Assembly (NCBI GenBank): GCA_004151065.3 | Contig: NWUY0300015517.1 | Coordinates: forward strand, 61,300 to 82,164 | From: Larix sibirica | Lineage: Eukaryota; Streptophyta; Pinopsida; Pinales; Pinaceae | Reading direction: 5' to 3' | Length of the DNA stretch: 20,865 nucleotides | Shown: piece after piece, positions 1 through 9,207 of the stretch | Position numbering within the stretch: position 1 is the stretch's first letter | Layout of the letters: each line of letters opens with the position of its first letter | Translations under genes and position numbers: made by a program | Notes under the pieces: generated by a model | What the model saw: the letters and a program-made list of their open reading frames with translations, nothing else | What the model was told of the DNA's origin: nothing | Database searches by the model: none

Positions 1-801
1 TTGCCCATTAACTTTTCAAAGAAATCTTTCATCTTACCCGTGCTTGCCCAAACTTCAGAATTTGAGATTTGGACGAAGGTAGCCAAATTGGAGATAGCTT
101 TCTTCATGTCCGCGAGATCTCCCCTAAGGCCGCGTACTTGTGCTTCTAGGTCCAGGACCTGCAAATGGAGCTCAGGGGAGGGGCTTTCCTGCCCCTGAGG
201 AGAACCCCCAATGCCCAATTCACCAGGACTACCATGATACTGCTGCCAAATTACACCTTTACCAATTTCACAAGGACTCGCGTGATATCCAGGCGTCGGT
301 ACCTGACCAGTAGCGAAACCACAGCCGGGAAACAGCACAGTGCCTCTATTTCCATATCCATGACTAGTATCAAGGGGCGTCCATGCACCACCGTTTCCAA
401 AATCGTTCACCTTGGGACAACCCAACTTAGTTCCACTCCCCCTAGAAGGATCCACACCGCCATTACCCTGAAATTTTTTGGAAAGGTAACGCTTCTTGCC
501 TCCATTACCAGCCCCCCCAGGAGTGTTCTGGTCATTCCTCCTACATTTCCTATAGTGCAGAGCAGGGGGCATTGATTGCAGTCCTCCAAAGTGTACCGAA
601 ACCACAGACTTCCAAGAGCAGCGTTGTAAGAGGAGACACAGACAGGAATTGGGAGCGAAGAACATGAAGCCAAATAAAGACGCAGGGTGCTAAGCCCTCC
701 ACAACCCTGCATGAAATAGCCCAACACCACCTTGGGGATCATGTGCATTAAAGCCCCGCATGCGAGACAGGTGGTGTCTGCCAAAATGATCAAGAAGACA
801 T
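1..801 (-). pseudogene. Third LINE ORF (downstream of RNase H), partial, copy A
   Basis: The start matches that of the plus element's third ORF: ATG at 801-799, then Ser-Ser, with TGA at 792-790 where the plus copy has Trp. After frame disruption, a frame from the ATG at 665-663 stays open to base 1, more than 220 codons. Its features in order are a KCRRN stretch, a Gly/Asn-rich zone with several GNGG-type motifs, and a charged helix-like segment beginning LDLEAQVRGLRGDL and ending near FFEKLMG. The last segment aligns with the plus ORF: 20 of 37 residues identical in the best stretch. No known domain recognised; function unknown. Coiled-coil and oligomerisation are inferences from the spacing of Leu/Ile/Val residues. 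Confidence 0.7.
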
Positions 802-901
802 ATGATGTGAGCAGGAGGATCTAGGGGAGATATGGGGTATTAAAGAGGCCATCAAGTGGATAGGTATGGAGAGAAAAGGGGGGAGGAACAAGGGGGAGGG
901 C

Positions 902-1312
902 TTAAGGCACCCACACATCCGCCTTGGGGAGACCATTGAGGAGAGCATGACCACAATTCAAACCCGCGCCGATATTAACCATAGTGTCAGCGCTTTTGTT
1001 GTTGTTTCTGAGGATATGAAGGAAGGATAGGGAGTGAAAATCTTTAGCCAAAAAGAAGTGATGATGCATTGCGGAGATGGGTTTTCGATGCAGATTGATA
1101 ATGTCCCTAGCTTCTCTGATCACCAACATGGAGTCTCCAAAAACCACTATGTCATTGATATCTTTGCTTCTAGCAATCTCCATCCCCTTTATCACAGCTA
1201 ACCAGTCAGCTTCGTTGTTAGTTTTTTTCCCAATTCCCTAAGCGAAATCATCCACTTTGTTTCCATCGGAGTTAAGAAACACTCCCCCCGCACTTGCCAA
1301 CCCAGGTATTAA
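902..1312 (-). pseudogene. LINE RNase H domain remnant, copy A
   Basis: One reading frame covers the whole remnant. It has GGVFLNSDGN at its start, TNNEADW (catalytic Glu), VFGDSMLVI (catalytic Asp) and NNNKSADTMVNIGAGL (last acidic residue), ending at a stop at 904-902. The first catalytic Asp (the FFDGASKGNP motif in the plus element) is missing because the element is truncated there. One in-frame TAG at 1240-1238 replaces a Trp codon: the plus copy reads AWGIG where this one reads A-stop-GIG. RNase H would degrade the RNA strand of RNA-DNA hybrids during retrotransposition. Some plant L1 lineages are known to carry a C-terminal RNase H; this fits that group. It is not functional here. Confidence 0.85.
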
Positions 1313-2665
1313 AATTTATTTTGGATAGAACAAATAGATAGATTTAAATTTCAAAAGAGACATACATAAATATATATGATTGAGTATTCTAGAACAAAAT
1401 GCGAAGATTTCAAGAAACATAAATGCATATGCTTGTGAAATGTAGTGCTCTTTAACACGATAATCATGAACAATAACACGTGTGTCTACACCATTGTTAT
1501 CTCCAAGTAATCAAATTCATTTTTTTTAAAGTTATTGTCAAATTATTGTTTTCATATTAACATATACTTGATTTCTAAATAATATTTTAATTCCAGATAT
1601 TATGAAACCTCAAAAAAAAAAATAGTTTTCTTCATAGAAAACATGTTACTTTATTTTATGGTAATCAATTACTATTATATTATTTTATTTCATTGGAATT
1701 AAATTAACTATTATATTAGTTCGGTCTTTGAAGTTCATATATTATTAATTTATACATAAACAAAAACTAAATCATTGCACACAAAATAATCCAATACTAA
1801 ATGCATGAGTTAAATTGATGGGCATATGTATAATTTGAGGTGTGTATATAAGTGGGAACTTAGCAATGCATTATATGCAAACCAATATATTGAAAAGCTT
1901 ATCTTGAGAGCCTTCACTAATTCAAATTTATCTCTTCTACCTTTTGCATAGGGGCTAGATGGTTTTTTGTTTCGTAAATAATTACATGCCTTAGTGATTC
2001 ATTGATCTCAAATATTAGATTAAATATTTTTTGGACTAATATATTCTATAATAAAAACACAAAGCTTGTCCAACATATAAAGTAAAGATCAACTATAAAC
2101 TTGTGCAACTAAAGGGATGGATTCTAAAACTCAACATGAGAAACATGATGAGTAAATTCATGACCATATAAGGAAAATTCATTATTGTAATGCATGTTGA
2201 AATATAGAGCATGCATGGTATTAATTTAAACATTGCATAAATTTGCAAACAATTTATGAAAATATTATATATTTATAGTAATTAATTTATAGGCAATTGT
2301 TTCTAGCTTATAATTGAATTGTAATCATAATCTACAAAAATGTGTTACGTATATCAATGATTTTGGATTTTTACTGAAAATGTGTTAGCTATCAAGATTT
2401 TTATTGAACAAACATTTGATATTTATTAAAAACTCCAACTATTATAACCTGACATTGATCTAATGATGCATATCAAAACCTCTTATCCATTTAATCAATC
2501 ACTGAGTGAAACAATCATTTTACTTAATTGTTCATAAATCCATATACCATATTCATTAAATGATTTAATTGAGTATTCATAAATAATTAAAAATACATCT
2601 ATTTTACATAGTCACTTAAACCAATTTCAAAATTCTTTTTTCCTATTTTAAAGGAGCTATGATAG

Positions 2666-2773
2666 TTTTTTTAATATTTATAATGTTCACATAATAATCC
2701 GATGTAAAAATAGAATTATTTTTTTAATATTTATGATGTCCACATAATAATACTATGTGAAAATTAGAATTAT
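2666..2773. repeat. Imperfect tandem repeat, two units of about 54 bp, copy A
   Basis: Units 2666-2718 and 2719-2773 both begin with seven T followed by aatattta. Both carry cacataataat in the middle and end in tagaattat. They differ by a few substitutions and a small indel. The second copy of the block is at 11873-11980. Confidence 0.8.
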
Positions 2774-3197
2774 ATTCTTATTATATGATCCTAAGTCTCC
2801 ATTGGAAGTGATAGACTTGCCATTGTAAAAAAGGAGGTGTAGATGTCAAAAACTAATGTGGAAGTAGGTGTAATGAAAAAACTGTTGATATGTAGTTTTG
2901 TATGGCACTCACACTTGTAGTTGGTAAAAAGGAGTGAAGGAAGATGCACTCTAAAGAATTATTAATTTGATGTATATGGCCTACTTCGGCATCTTATCTA
3001 TTACATACATAAAAGTGGAGAAAGATGGAATATAAATACTTTTTCTAGATTTATATGGCCCACCCATAGCAAACATTCAAATCTAACATATTTCAAGCTA
3101 GCAACAAACACTTTTTAACCTAAAAATTGTTTAATCAAAACACAGTGTCATGATATGATGGTTTTTAATTGTAGTTTTGTTAAGAGGAGGCTGACAT

Positions 3198-3306
3198 GAT
3201 AACGTTGTCTATCATTTAATTCAAAAATTCAAAATCTAAAAGGACATGGCATAAATGATAATGTTGTTTATTGTTTAATTTAAAATTTAAAAAGATATGG
3301 CATAAG
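3198..3306. repeat. Imperfect tandem repeat, about 59 bp and 50 bp, copy A
   Basis: Units 3198-3256 and 3257-3306 both start with gataa(c/t)gttgt, pass through a tttaatt-rich centre and end with atggcataa. They are more diverged than the 2666-2773 pair. The second copy of the block is at 12405-12513. Confidence 0.7.
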
Positions 3307-3377
3307 TTAATAATAATTTTAAAAAATCAAAATTTTAAGTGATTGTGAATTAAATAAATAGTTATTAATATGATTAT

Positions 3378-3397
3378 AATATTACTATTGATGATAT
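3378..3397. repeat. 5' target-site duplication of the plus LINE (copy A)
   Basis: AATATTACTATTGATGATAT occurs here, at 12585-12604 and at 19480-19499. The last lies directly after the A-tail of the plus LINE, so the pair marks the insertion boundaries. The first one or two A bases may belong to the A-tail rather than to the duplicated target. Confidence 0.88.
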
Positions 3398-3516
3398 TTA
3401 CAATTACAATAAAAAATTACTAATTGGATGGGATTTAACATTGTTAGCCGTATGGAACCCTAGTCGTTCTGGTCGCGACTCAACTCTGCCCGTGGGATTC
3501 TCCTGCGCTAGCTGCC

Positions 3517-4146
3517 ATGGACTCTCCCCCGCCCCCTTCTCCTGAGGAATGCAGGCATCTCCTGGATGCTACCTTTCGTGCTCTAGTGGCCTCCACCCCT
3601 CCCCTCTCTTCCTCCTCGGACCCTTCTGATGCAAGTTTCATCAAACGTGCAGCGGCCCCTCAAATTCAGATCTTGTCGACAGCTTCGAAGTTAAAGTATC
3701 TTACCTTGAGCGAGTGTGGATTGATTGAACAGTTTACTGGGATATGGCTATCTCCAAAATCCATGGAAGCCGGGATCAACAAGAACTGGATGCCCGTGAT
3801 CACTAGGGGACTACAACATAGATTTTGTGGAAAGGGTTTCTTCACCTTCCTTTTTGAAAATAAAGCTGATAGAGATCTCATTTTCAGAAGCGGCCCGTAC
3901 TTCATGGGCCCCCGTGGCTTGTATTTAAATAGATGGAGCCTTTCCTTTGACCCAGATAAGGATGTCCCCTCTGCAGTCCCTGTCTGGGTTCGCCTTCCCC
4001 ATCTGCCCTTACATTGCTGGAATGATGAAACCCTTCAAGCCATCGGAAACTCTCTCGAGAAGTATATCAATAAAGATAAACCGAAAGGACCCTTGTTCTC
4101 CTGTGTTAGAACAACTTTGTCTCGCAGACTGGGGTTAAGAAGGTAA
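3517..4146 (+). pseudogene. LINE ORF1, DUF4283-type protein, C-terminally damaged, copy A
   Basis: The 209-aa frame starts at an ATG in a good plant context (GCCATGG). Residues 1-50 are Pro/Ser-rich. Residues about 55-190 match the DUF4283 fold of plant LINE ORF1 proteins: GKGFFTFLFENKADRD, GPYFMGPRGLYLNRWS, VPVWVRLPHLPLHCW and ALQ-like IGNSLEKYINKD. ORF1 proteins bind the element RNA to form the ribonucleoprotein. Normally a cysteine-rich CCHC knuckle follows FSC(A/V)R; here it is absent, and the frame runs into a stop after RRLGLRR. A remnant of the C-terminal part lies in another frame (4122-4331). It is the first ORF of the element, with ORF2 starting about 250 bp downstream. Confidence 0.85.
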
Positions 4147-4331
4147 AGAGCAACTTCGTCTCGCTTTCCTCATCTCTGGACCTATCTTCGGAATCCCATG
4201 AGGAGACGGACATGGTTGAGCCACCCAACACAAGAGGTAGAAAGTCACATAGGTACCATAGAGAACTTGAGGCAGAAAGAGAACTCGAAATGGGAAGACA
4301 AAAAATCCCGGAAGAAACAAAATTGATTTAG
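4122..4331 (+). pseudogene. ORF1 C-terminal remnant in a shifted frame, copy A
   Basis: This frame overlaps the end of ORF1 and reads QTGVKKVKSNFVSL, then a Ser/Glu-rich stretch. It ends in a charged tail, RELEAERELEMGRQKIPEE, with a stop at 4329-4331. Basic, helix-rich tails are common at the end of plant LINE ORF1. The frame joins ORF1 through a deletion plus frameshift at about 4115-4125. A near-perfect 18-bp direct repeat, tcgcagac(t/c)ggggttaag, lies at 4122-4139 and 4341-4358. Confidence 0.55.
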
Positions 4332-4402
4332 AATCCGAAGTCGCAGACCGGGGTTAAGTTTGATGGCAGGTCTTGAGCTGGACCTCAATCGGCAAAGAAG
4401 TA

Positions 4403-5110
4403 ATGCTTGCGGTCTCTTGGAACTGTAGGGGTCTTGGCAGTGAGAACAAAGTAGAAGCAGTCAAAACTCTGATTAAGTCTGAAAAGCCGGACCTTTTGCT
4501 AATCGAAGAGACTAAAATTTTGGACGTAGAGGTCATGACCCTCTCACGCTCCCTCTGGAAGGATAGTCATGGTAAAGCTCTAAGTGCTCATGGAGCCTCT
4601 GGAGGAATTGCCACCTTAATATCACCTAAATTTTCTTTGGTCTCCACTATTGAGAACACTCATTGGCTTCTAACTTAAATCAAAGAGCAAGGCAGCACCA
4701 ACCCACTCTACATCTGCAATGTCTATGGACCCACTCACTATAGGGACAAGAACAAGTTCTGGGAAGAGCTCAGTGATCTTAAAGAGAGCATGAATGAAAA
4801 AAATCTCATTATTGTAGGGGATTTTAATGTCACCAAATATCAGCAGGAAAAACGTGGAGGTAATATTGTTCGTGACCCCTTCGACGAAAAAATGGAGGAC
4901 TTAATTGTTAGTTTGGATCTAATGGATATCCCACTGAAAAATGGGAAGTATACCTGGAACAACAAGAGATGCGGTGTTGGGAACATCACGGCTAAGCTGG
5001 ATCAGTTCTTGGTAAGCTCTTCCTTCTTTAACTCTGACCTCCTATCTTGCTCCTTTACCCTTCACTATGCTACCTCCGACCACAGGCCCATCGCCTTATC
5101 CCTTTCTCCC
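4403..5110 (+). pseudogene. ORF2 endonuclease domain (EEP family), copy A
   Basis: The main motifs of the L1 endonuclease are readable in one frame: SWNCRGLG (Asn), LLLIEETKI (metal-binding Glu), YICNVYGP, GDFN at 4817-4828 and SDHRP at 5075-5089. A TAA at 4676 splits the domain between LLT and IKEQ. A TAG at 5195, in a conserved Trp position (SAW-NL), ends the following linker. Apart from the stop, the catalytic residues are retained. Family knowledge: this domain makes the first-strand nick at the target. Confidence 0.88.
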
Positions 5111-5739
5111 CCTGAAAATATTGGTCCTATTCCTTTCCGTTTCAATCCCCTCTGGCTCCAGGAACCCGTCTTTTTAGACCTTGTGAACTCTGCCTAGAAC
5201 TTGACCTTTGTCGGATCTCCCAACTTCATTTGGGAATCCAAAATGCGAGCTATTAAGTCTGTGCTCAAGAGCTGGGACAAGACTTCCTTCAAAAACCCCT
5301 GCCAATTAAACTCAGACTACACTCGGATATTGCAGAACTTAAAAAAAAATGGAGACGGAGGAAATGACGCCCTCTCTTTTAAGCCAGGAAAAAGATCTTG
5401 ATCTTAACATCCTCATTGCGGCCAAGCAGGAAGAGGAAGTATGGAGAGTCAAGTCTATACAATTGTGGCTTAAAGGTGGGGACAACAACACGAAATACTT
5501 TCATAACCAGGTTAAATCTCGTTGCAGTCAGAACGCTATAAAGGAATTGAAGGGACAAAACGGAGAAAGGATAAGTGGGCATGAAAACTTAAAAAATATT
5601 GCGTACAATCACTTCAATGAGCTCTTCATGGATAGTGGGGACTCTGACCTAGCAGCTCAAGATGATCTTTTGGCAGGCATCCCCAATTTGGTCTCGGACA
5701 ACGCTAACAGAGAACTCTCCAAACCGATCCTGGAACATG

Positions 5740-6745
5740 AAATTTTGAAAGCCATTTGGTCTCTTCAAGCTGACAAGGCTCATGGGCCTAACGGTTTCAC
5801 CGTCAACTTCTACCAGGCCACCTGGGAAATAATTAAGGAGGATTTGAAGCACATGCTCAATTGGACTAGGAAAAAAGACAAAATCGGAGGGGCCCCTCAA
5901 TTCCTCCTTCCTTGCTTTAATTCCCAAAGATAAAACTCCGTGCTCTATTGATCACTTCAGACCGATCTCTCTCTACAACACCTCCTATAAAATTCTCTCC
6001 AAGATCCTTGCCTCCAAAATGAAAAAATTTATGGGGAAAATCATCTCTGACGCCCAAGGGGGTTTTATTGTTGGTCGCCAAATCCTGGATAATATCGTCA
6101 TTGTTCAAGAAGAAATACACTCAAGCGTGGAAAAAAAGAATCAAGGTATGGCCATCAAACTCGAAATGGCAAACGCCTTTGATAGACTAAATCACCACTT
6201 TCTTTTTGAAGTCATGATTAAGTTTGGTTTCTCAAGAAGATTCGTTAGATGGGTTAAAGCTTGCATCAACAGTCCCTGGATAGCCCCCTTGCTTAATGGC
6301 ATACCTACCAATTTCTTCCTTGCTTCTAGAGGTTTGCGTCAAGGCTGTCCTTTGTCCCTTTTCCTTTACCTCTTAGTTGCTGAAACCTTGAGTAGGAAAC
6401 TCTAGATGTTGCAAGAGTCAGGAGAATTAAATGGGATTAAAATTGTCTGAGGTGTCAAACCGGTTAACCACTCTCAATTTGATGACGATACCATTTTACT
6501 TTGGGGGGCTTCCATAATCATTGCTGACAGATTCAAATATGTTCTTACCACTTTCGTCAAAGCTTCCGATGGAAAAATCAACTCAGACAAATCTAAAATC
6601 TATGGCTAGAATTGCACCCCTGGGGTTCTCGCTAAAAATGCTAGAATTTTGGGTTTTGAAGGAATATTAGTTTGGAACTCCTTCAACTATCTTGGAATTC
6701 CAATCTTTAAAGGGAACAAAAGAATTGCTGATTGGAAAGGGCTGA
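5740..6745 (+). pseudogene. ORF2 reverse transcriptase domain, copy A
   Basis: Motifs in order are DKAHGPNGF (5774 on), ALIPKD and HFRPISLYN (after a frameshift near 5890), QGGFIVGRQILDNI, motif A KLEMANAFDRLNH (6157 on), motif B RGLRQGCPLS (6328-6357), motif C FDDDTILL (6478 on) and FNYLGIPI. The catalytic Asp expected in motif A (KLD or KID) is Glu, codon gaa at 6163-6165. Motif C keeps both Asp residues, but its usual FADD reads FDDD. Stops at 6403, 6448 and 6607 cut the domain. This is an L1-clade RT and is dead. Confidence 0.9.
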
Positions 6746-7489
6746 TAGAAAAAAAAAATCAACTCTTGGGGCTCCAGGTGGCTAAACCCTGCTGGTAAGC
6801 TGATCCTGATCAACTCCATTATTTCGGCCTTCCCCTCTACGCCTACTCCATCTCTCTCGCCCCCAAAACTCTGATGCTGGAGATCACTAAAGAACTAAGG
6901 AAATTCCTTTGGCAGGGAGGTAAAACCAATCAATCCAAAAAATTTCACTTGATCAGCTCGGACATTGTGTGTAGACCCAAAATGTATGGTGGGGCGGGGA
7001 TTAAAGATCCATCGCTTATGAACCTTGCTCTCGATGCCAAAGTTCTTTGGAGAATCATCTCTGGAAAAAAGGCCCGGTGGAAGGAAATCTTCTACAAAAA
7101 GTATATGGATAGAAGCAGATGTGTGGAAAGTATTGATCAGAGCAAAACAGGGAATTCTATTTGGAACCTATGCAAGCGAGCAACATACATCATCCAAAAT
7201 AATCTATATTGGATCCCAGGTAATGGAAAAAAATACATATTTGGAAGGACAACTTTTCCATCAGGCCACCTACGAATTCCATCCAGGAGTTCCAATAGCT
7301 GAAAATTTGGATGGAGCAAGCAAACATTAAAACTCTGTTTAACATATCTTCTTGGTCCAGCCAGGGAAATGGACGAGATGGCTTGATCTAGATCTCTCGG
7401 AGCATCTTCTTCAGGATTATCATGATCTTCTTTCTTTGTTCCACGGTTCTCTCCCTGTTCATCAAAATTTGAGAGACAAGCGTGCCTGG

Positions 7490-7768
7490 GGGGAATCGGG
7501 CTCATACTCGGTGAAGGCAAGTTATGGTTACTTGGATTCCCTAAAAAATCCCAACATCAAGGACAACAAGTGGAAGAAATTTTGGGACAGAGATGGGCTC
7601 CCAAAATTTAATGCCTTCTACTGGACCCTTGCGCATAGGAAGACCCTAAGTGTGGAAAATCTCAAGAAATGGTGGATTGAAGGCCCGACAAGCTGCACTC
7701 TATGCAAAGAAGCTGAGGAAACAATTGACCATCTATTTCTAGAGTGTAGCTTCGCTAAAGAGGTTTGA
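7490..7768 (+). pseudogene. ORF2 zf-RVT domain, copy A
   Basis: The sequence SGSYSVKASYGYL, then LPKFNAFYWTLAHRKTLSVENL, and a Cys-Cys-His-Cys set (CTLC at 7694-7705, His 7730, Cys 7745) is the zinc-binding region that follows RT in plant L1 ORF2. The metal ligands are intact. The frame ends at TGA 7766, in the position of a conserved Trp after AKEV. The same frame continues as HSAYSEIQPNLVLP to about 7975. The region upstream (6874-7302, WQGGK, GGAGIKDPSLMN, LWRIISG) is the RT connection and needs a frame change to reach this domain. Confidence 0.85.
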
Positions 7769-8169
7769 CACAGTGCTTACAGTGAAATACAACCAAACTT
7801 AGTCCTCCCAACAAATTGGAATGACCTTTTTGATAATTGGCACAACTACTACCACAAATCGCTCCTCAAAAAGCCTGATTTCAAAAGAGCCTGGGTCGCT
7901 TTCCCCAAGTTTATCTGCTGGAAACTCTGGACCGCTAGGAACAAAGAAATCTTACATAAGGGCCACTCCAGGTAAAGTACTCTCCGCCGCAAAATCTCTT
8001 TGGATTGACTCACTCTCCTCGAGAGGTATGAATAACATTCGCAAGTTGCCCTTAAACGTGGAAGAAACAAATTGGGTGGCAGATATTTTGCATTTCCCAC
8101 TTTGTTCCCTCACGGATCTAAAACACAAGAAGCAAAAACCCTCTGGCTCAAGCTCTTAACAGTGATACC

Positions 8170-8608
8170 CTCTTCTTTGATGGTGCCTCGAAGGGAAATC
8201 CTTGGTTGGCAGGTGTGGGAGGAGTCCTTCTTGACTCGGATGGAAACAAAAAGACAGATTATGCCTGGGGAATTGGCAGGAGGACTAATAATGAGGTGGA
8301 ATGGCTCGCTTTGATCAAAGGAATGGAAATTGCCAGGAATAACGATGTCAAGGATCTAGTGGATTTCAGAGACTCCATGTTGGTAATCAGGGAAGCCAGA
8401 TCTCTGGCCAAAAATTGAAAGAAACTTGTCTCTAAACTTCAGCATCTCTTTTACCTACGTGGCTAAGGAATTTAACTCCATCTCCTTTCTCCACGTTCTG
8501 AGAAACAATAATAAGGAAGCAGACAACATGGCAAACATTGGTGCCGGATTGGATTGTAGTTTGACGATCATTAATGGTCTTATCATTGCCATTAATTGGG
8601 TCCCTTAG
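8170..8608 (+). pseudogene. ORF2 RNase H domain, copy A
   Basis: The domain starts with LFFDGASKGNP (first catalytic Asp at 8179-8181) and continues with GVGGVLLDSDGN, TNNEVEWLALIKGMEIA (Glu) and DFRDSMLVIREA (Asp; the usual GDS is RDS). After TGA 8416 and a frameshift it ends with FLHVLRNNNKEADNMANIGAGL (last Asp), with the final stop at 8606-8608. The DGASKGNP and TNNE signatures resemble the Archaea-like RNase H reported in some plant L1 lineages. It is the end of ORF2, followed about 150 bp later by a third ORF. Confidence 0.88.
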
Positions 8609-8754
8609 CCCCCTCTCTGGTTTGCTTTTGACCCGCTTGCTCCTCATGATCTATTTCATGGTTTGGGTTCTTAATTCCCACCCCAAACTATACAAACTTT
8701 AAATTTCCATTTTGGATTAATGGCAAGATTGCCTTGGGATTCTCCTCCTCTCCT

Positions 8755-9206
8755 ATGTCCTCGTGGCACACTTTGGGCCCTAACGTTTCGACTCCCACCT
8801 GCCTTGCATGCGTGCATTCAATGGCCCCTCCGTTCAAACTGCCTTATATCAAGCACCAGGGTGGTAAGCCCGACATAATGCATGCTCATTCTGCTGAAAA
8901 TTGGGCCTGTCTGAATTTTCCAAAGTCGTTAGCCGTCTGGGTTAGTAAGTTAGGTCCCCTCTGGACAATTATGGAGGATAACCAAAGTAATGGTTTGAAT
9001 CTTTCCTTGCTGCAGTGCCGTTGCTGCAGGAATCAGCTCCAGGAAAATTCAGGGGGGGTTGGAACGAAGCGATATCTCTCAGCCTTCGATATAGTTCAAG
9101 GGCAAGGTAATGGTGGTTTTTGGCAAGCACGAGGTGGTTCCGTACAGAATTTCCTTCGAGGTCTCTCCAGGGTGGATGAGCCGGGGAATGGTAGAAATTG
9201 GGTGCC
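8755..9206 (+). pseudogene. Third LINE ORF, 5' part, cut by the N, copy A
   Basis: This is the same sequence as the first 150 codons of the ORF at 17962-19011. ATG 8755 gives MSSWHTLGPNVSTPTCLAC, and the frame is open to the N at 9207. See the second copy for the full description. Confidence 0.65.
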
Positions 9207-9207
9207 N
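9207..9207. other. Single N at the repeat junction (probable contig join)
   Basis: One undetermined base lies exactly between the two 9.2-kb copies. It interrupts a plus-strand LINE mid-ORF on its left and opens a minus-strand LINE mid-ORF on its right. A second N at 19304 has the same property of nearly identical sequence on both sides, which suggests that single N is this assembly's mark for an unresolved join. Confidence 0.85.

Larger units (their letters stand above)
1..1312 (-). mobile_element. 5'-truncated LINE (L1-like), copy A
   Basis: Read on the minus strand, this segment begins inside an RNase H domain near 1312 and passes its stop at 904-902. It then enters a downstream ORF that runs off the window edge at base 1. 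The order is the same as in the plus-strand LINE (RNase H 8170-8608, third ORF from 8755), and the proteins are clearly homologous but well diverged, so these are two insertions of related families. The abrupt left limit next to AT-rich DNA is typical of incomplete target-primed reverse transcription. The 3' end, A-tail and TSD lie outside the window. Confidence 0.85.
1313..3377. other. AT-rich intergenic DNA between the two LINEs, copy A
   Basis: This is about 2 kb of strongly AT-rich sequence with frequent stops in all frames and no convincing gene, RNA or named transposon. It contains homopolymer runs (11 A near 1610), scattered TATA-like strings and the two tandem repeats listed separately. 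It is probably the host background or very old repeats into which the plus LINE inserted. Confidence 0.7.
4403..8608 (+). pseudogene. LINE ORF2 polyprotein, heavily mutated, copy A
   Basis: The natural start is ATG 4403, giving MLAVSWNCRGLG, the usual N-terminus of plant L1 ORF2. About 1,400 codons can be followed through endonuclease, RT, zf-RVT and RNase H, a full-length ORF2 for this class. In-frame stops occur at 4676 (TAA), 5195 (TAG), 6403 (TAG), 6448 (TGA), 6607 (TAG), 7766 (TGA) and 8416 (TGA). Frame changes occur near 5349 (A-run), 5890, 6757 (A-run), 6833, 7233 (A-run), 7360, 7975, 8120 and 8420. The protein would nick target DNA and copy the element RNA in place. No functional product is possible. 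Confidence 0.9.
1..9206. repeat. Direct repeat unit, copy A (9.2 kb)
   Basis: Bases 1-9204 recur at 9208-18411 with a constant offset of 9207. Substitutions found by eye are g633/t9840, c656/a9863, c4423/t13630 and a7341/g16548; others may exist, but there is no net length change. The unit holds a truncated minus-strand LINE, an AT-rich spacer and the 5' part of a plus-strand LINE. The first base of the window is also the first base of the second unit, and the units are separated by one N. The final two bases before the N (cc, 9205-9206) do not match the corresponding bases after copy B (at, 18412-18413). This is best explained as overlapping or allelic contigs joined in assembly, although a real recent duplication cannot be excluded. 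Confidence 0.95.
3398..9206 (+). mobile_element. Plus-strand L1-like LINE, copy A, cut off at the N
   Basis: A non-LTR retrotransposon. Its 5' side is flanked by the TSD at 3378-3397. It carries ORF1 (DUF4283 type), ORF2 (apurinic-like endonuclease, RT, zf-RVT, RNase H) and the first 150 codons of a third ORF before the N at 9207. There are no LTRs. Bases 3398 to about 3445 are AT-rich like the flank, while the GC-rich element sequence is obvious only from about 3446, so the exact 5' end is uncertain. Many stops and frameshifts make it inactive. Confidence 0.88.

Noticed and set aside
165-575. Plus-strand open frame of 136 codons (and its copy at 9372-9782)
   Set aside because: It is antisense to the third ORF of the minus-strand LINE, whose frame has homology support. 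The plus frame shows no family resemblance.
1843-1852. TATA-like string gtatataagt in the AT-rich spacer
   Set aside because: AT-rich DNA yields such strings by chance, and no gene or transcript start follows.
4733-4746. 14-base match to the core of the phage T7 promoter (actcactataggga)
   Set aside because: It lies inside the endonuclease coding frame (VYGPTHYRD) at a codon-consistent position, the upstream promoter bases do not match, and it recurs in copy B as part of the duplicate. Chance match, not vector sequence.
7137-7520. Minus-strand 127-codon frame and other minus frames within 3517-8608
   Set aside because: They are shadows of the plus-strand LINE ORFs, with no motif of their own.
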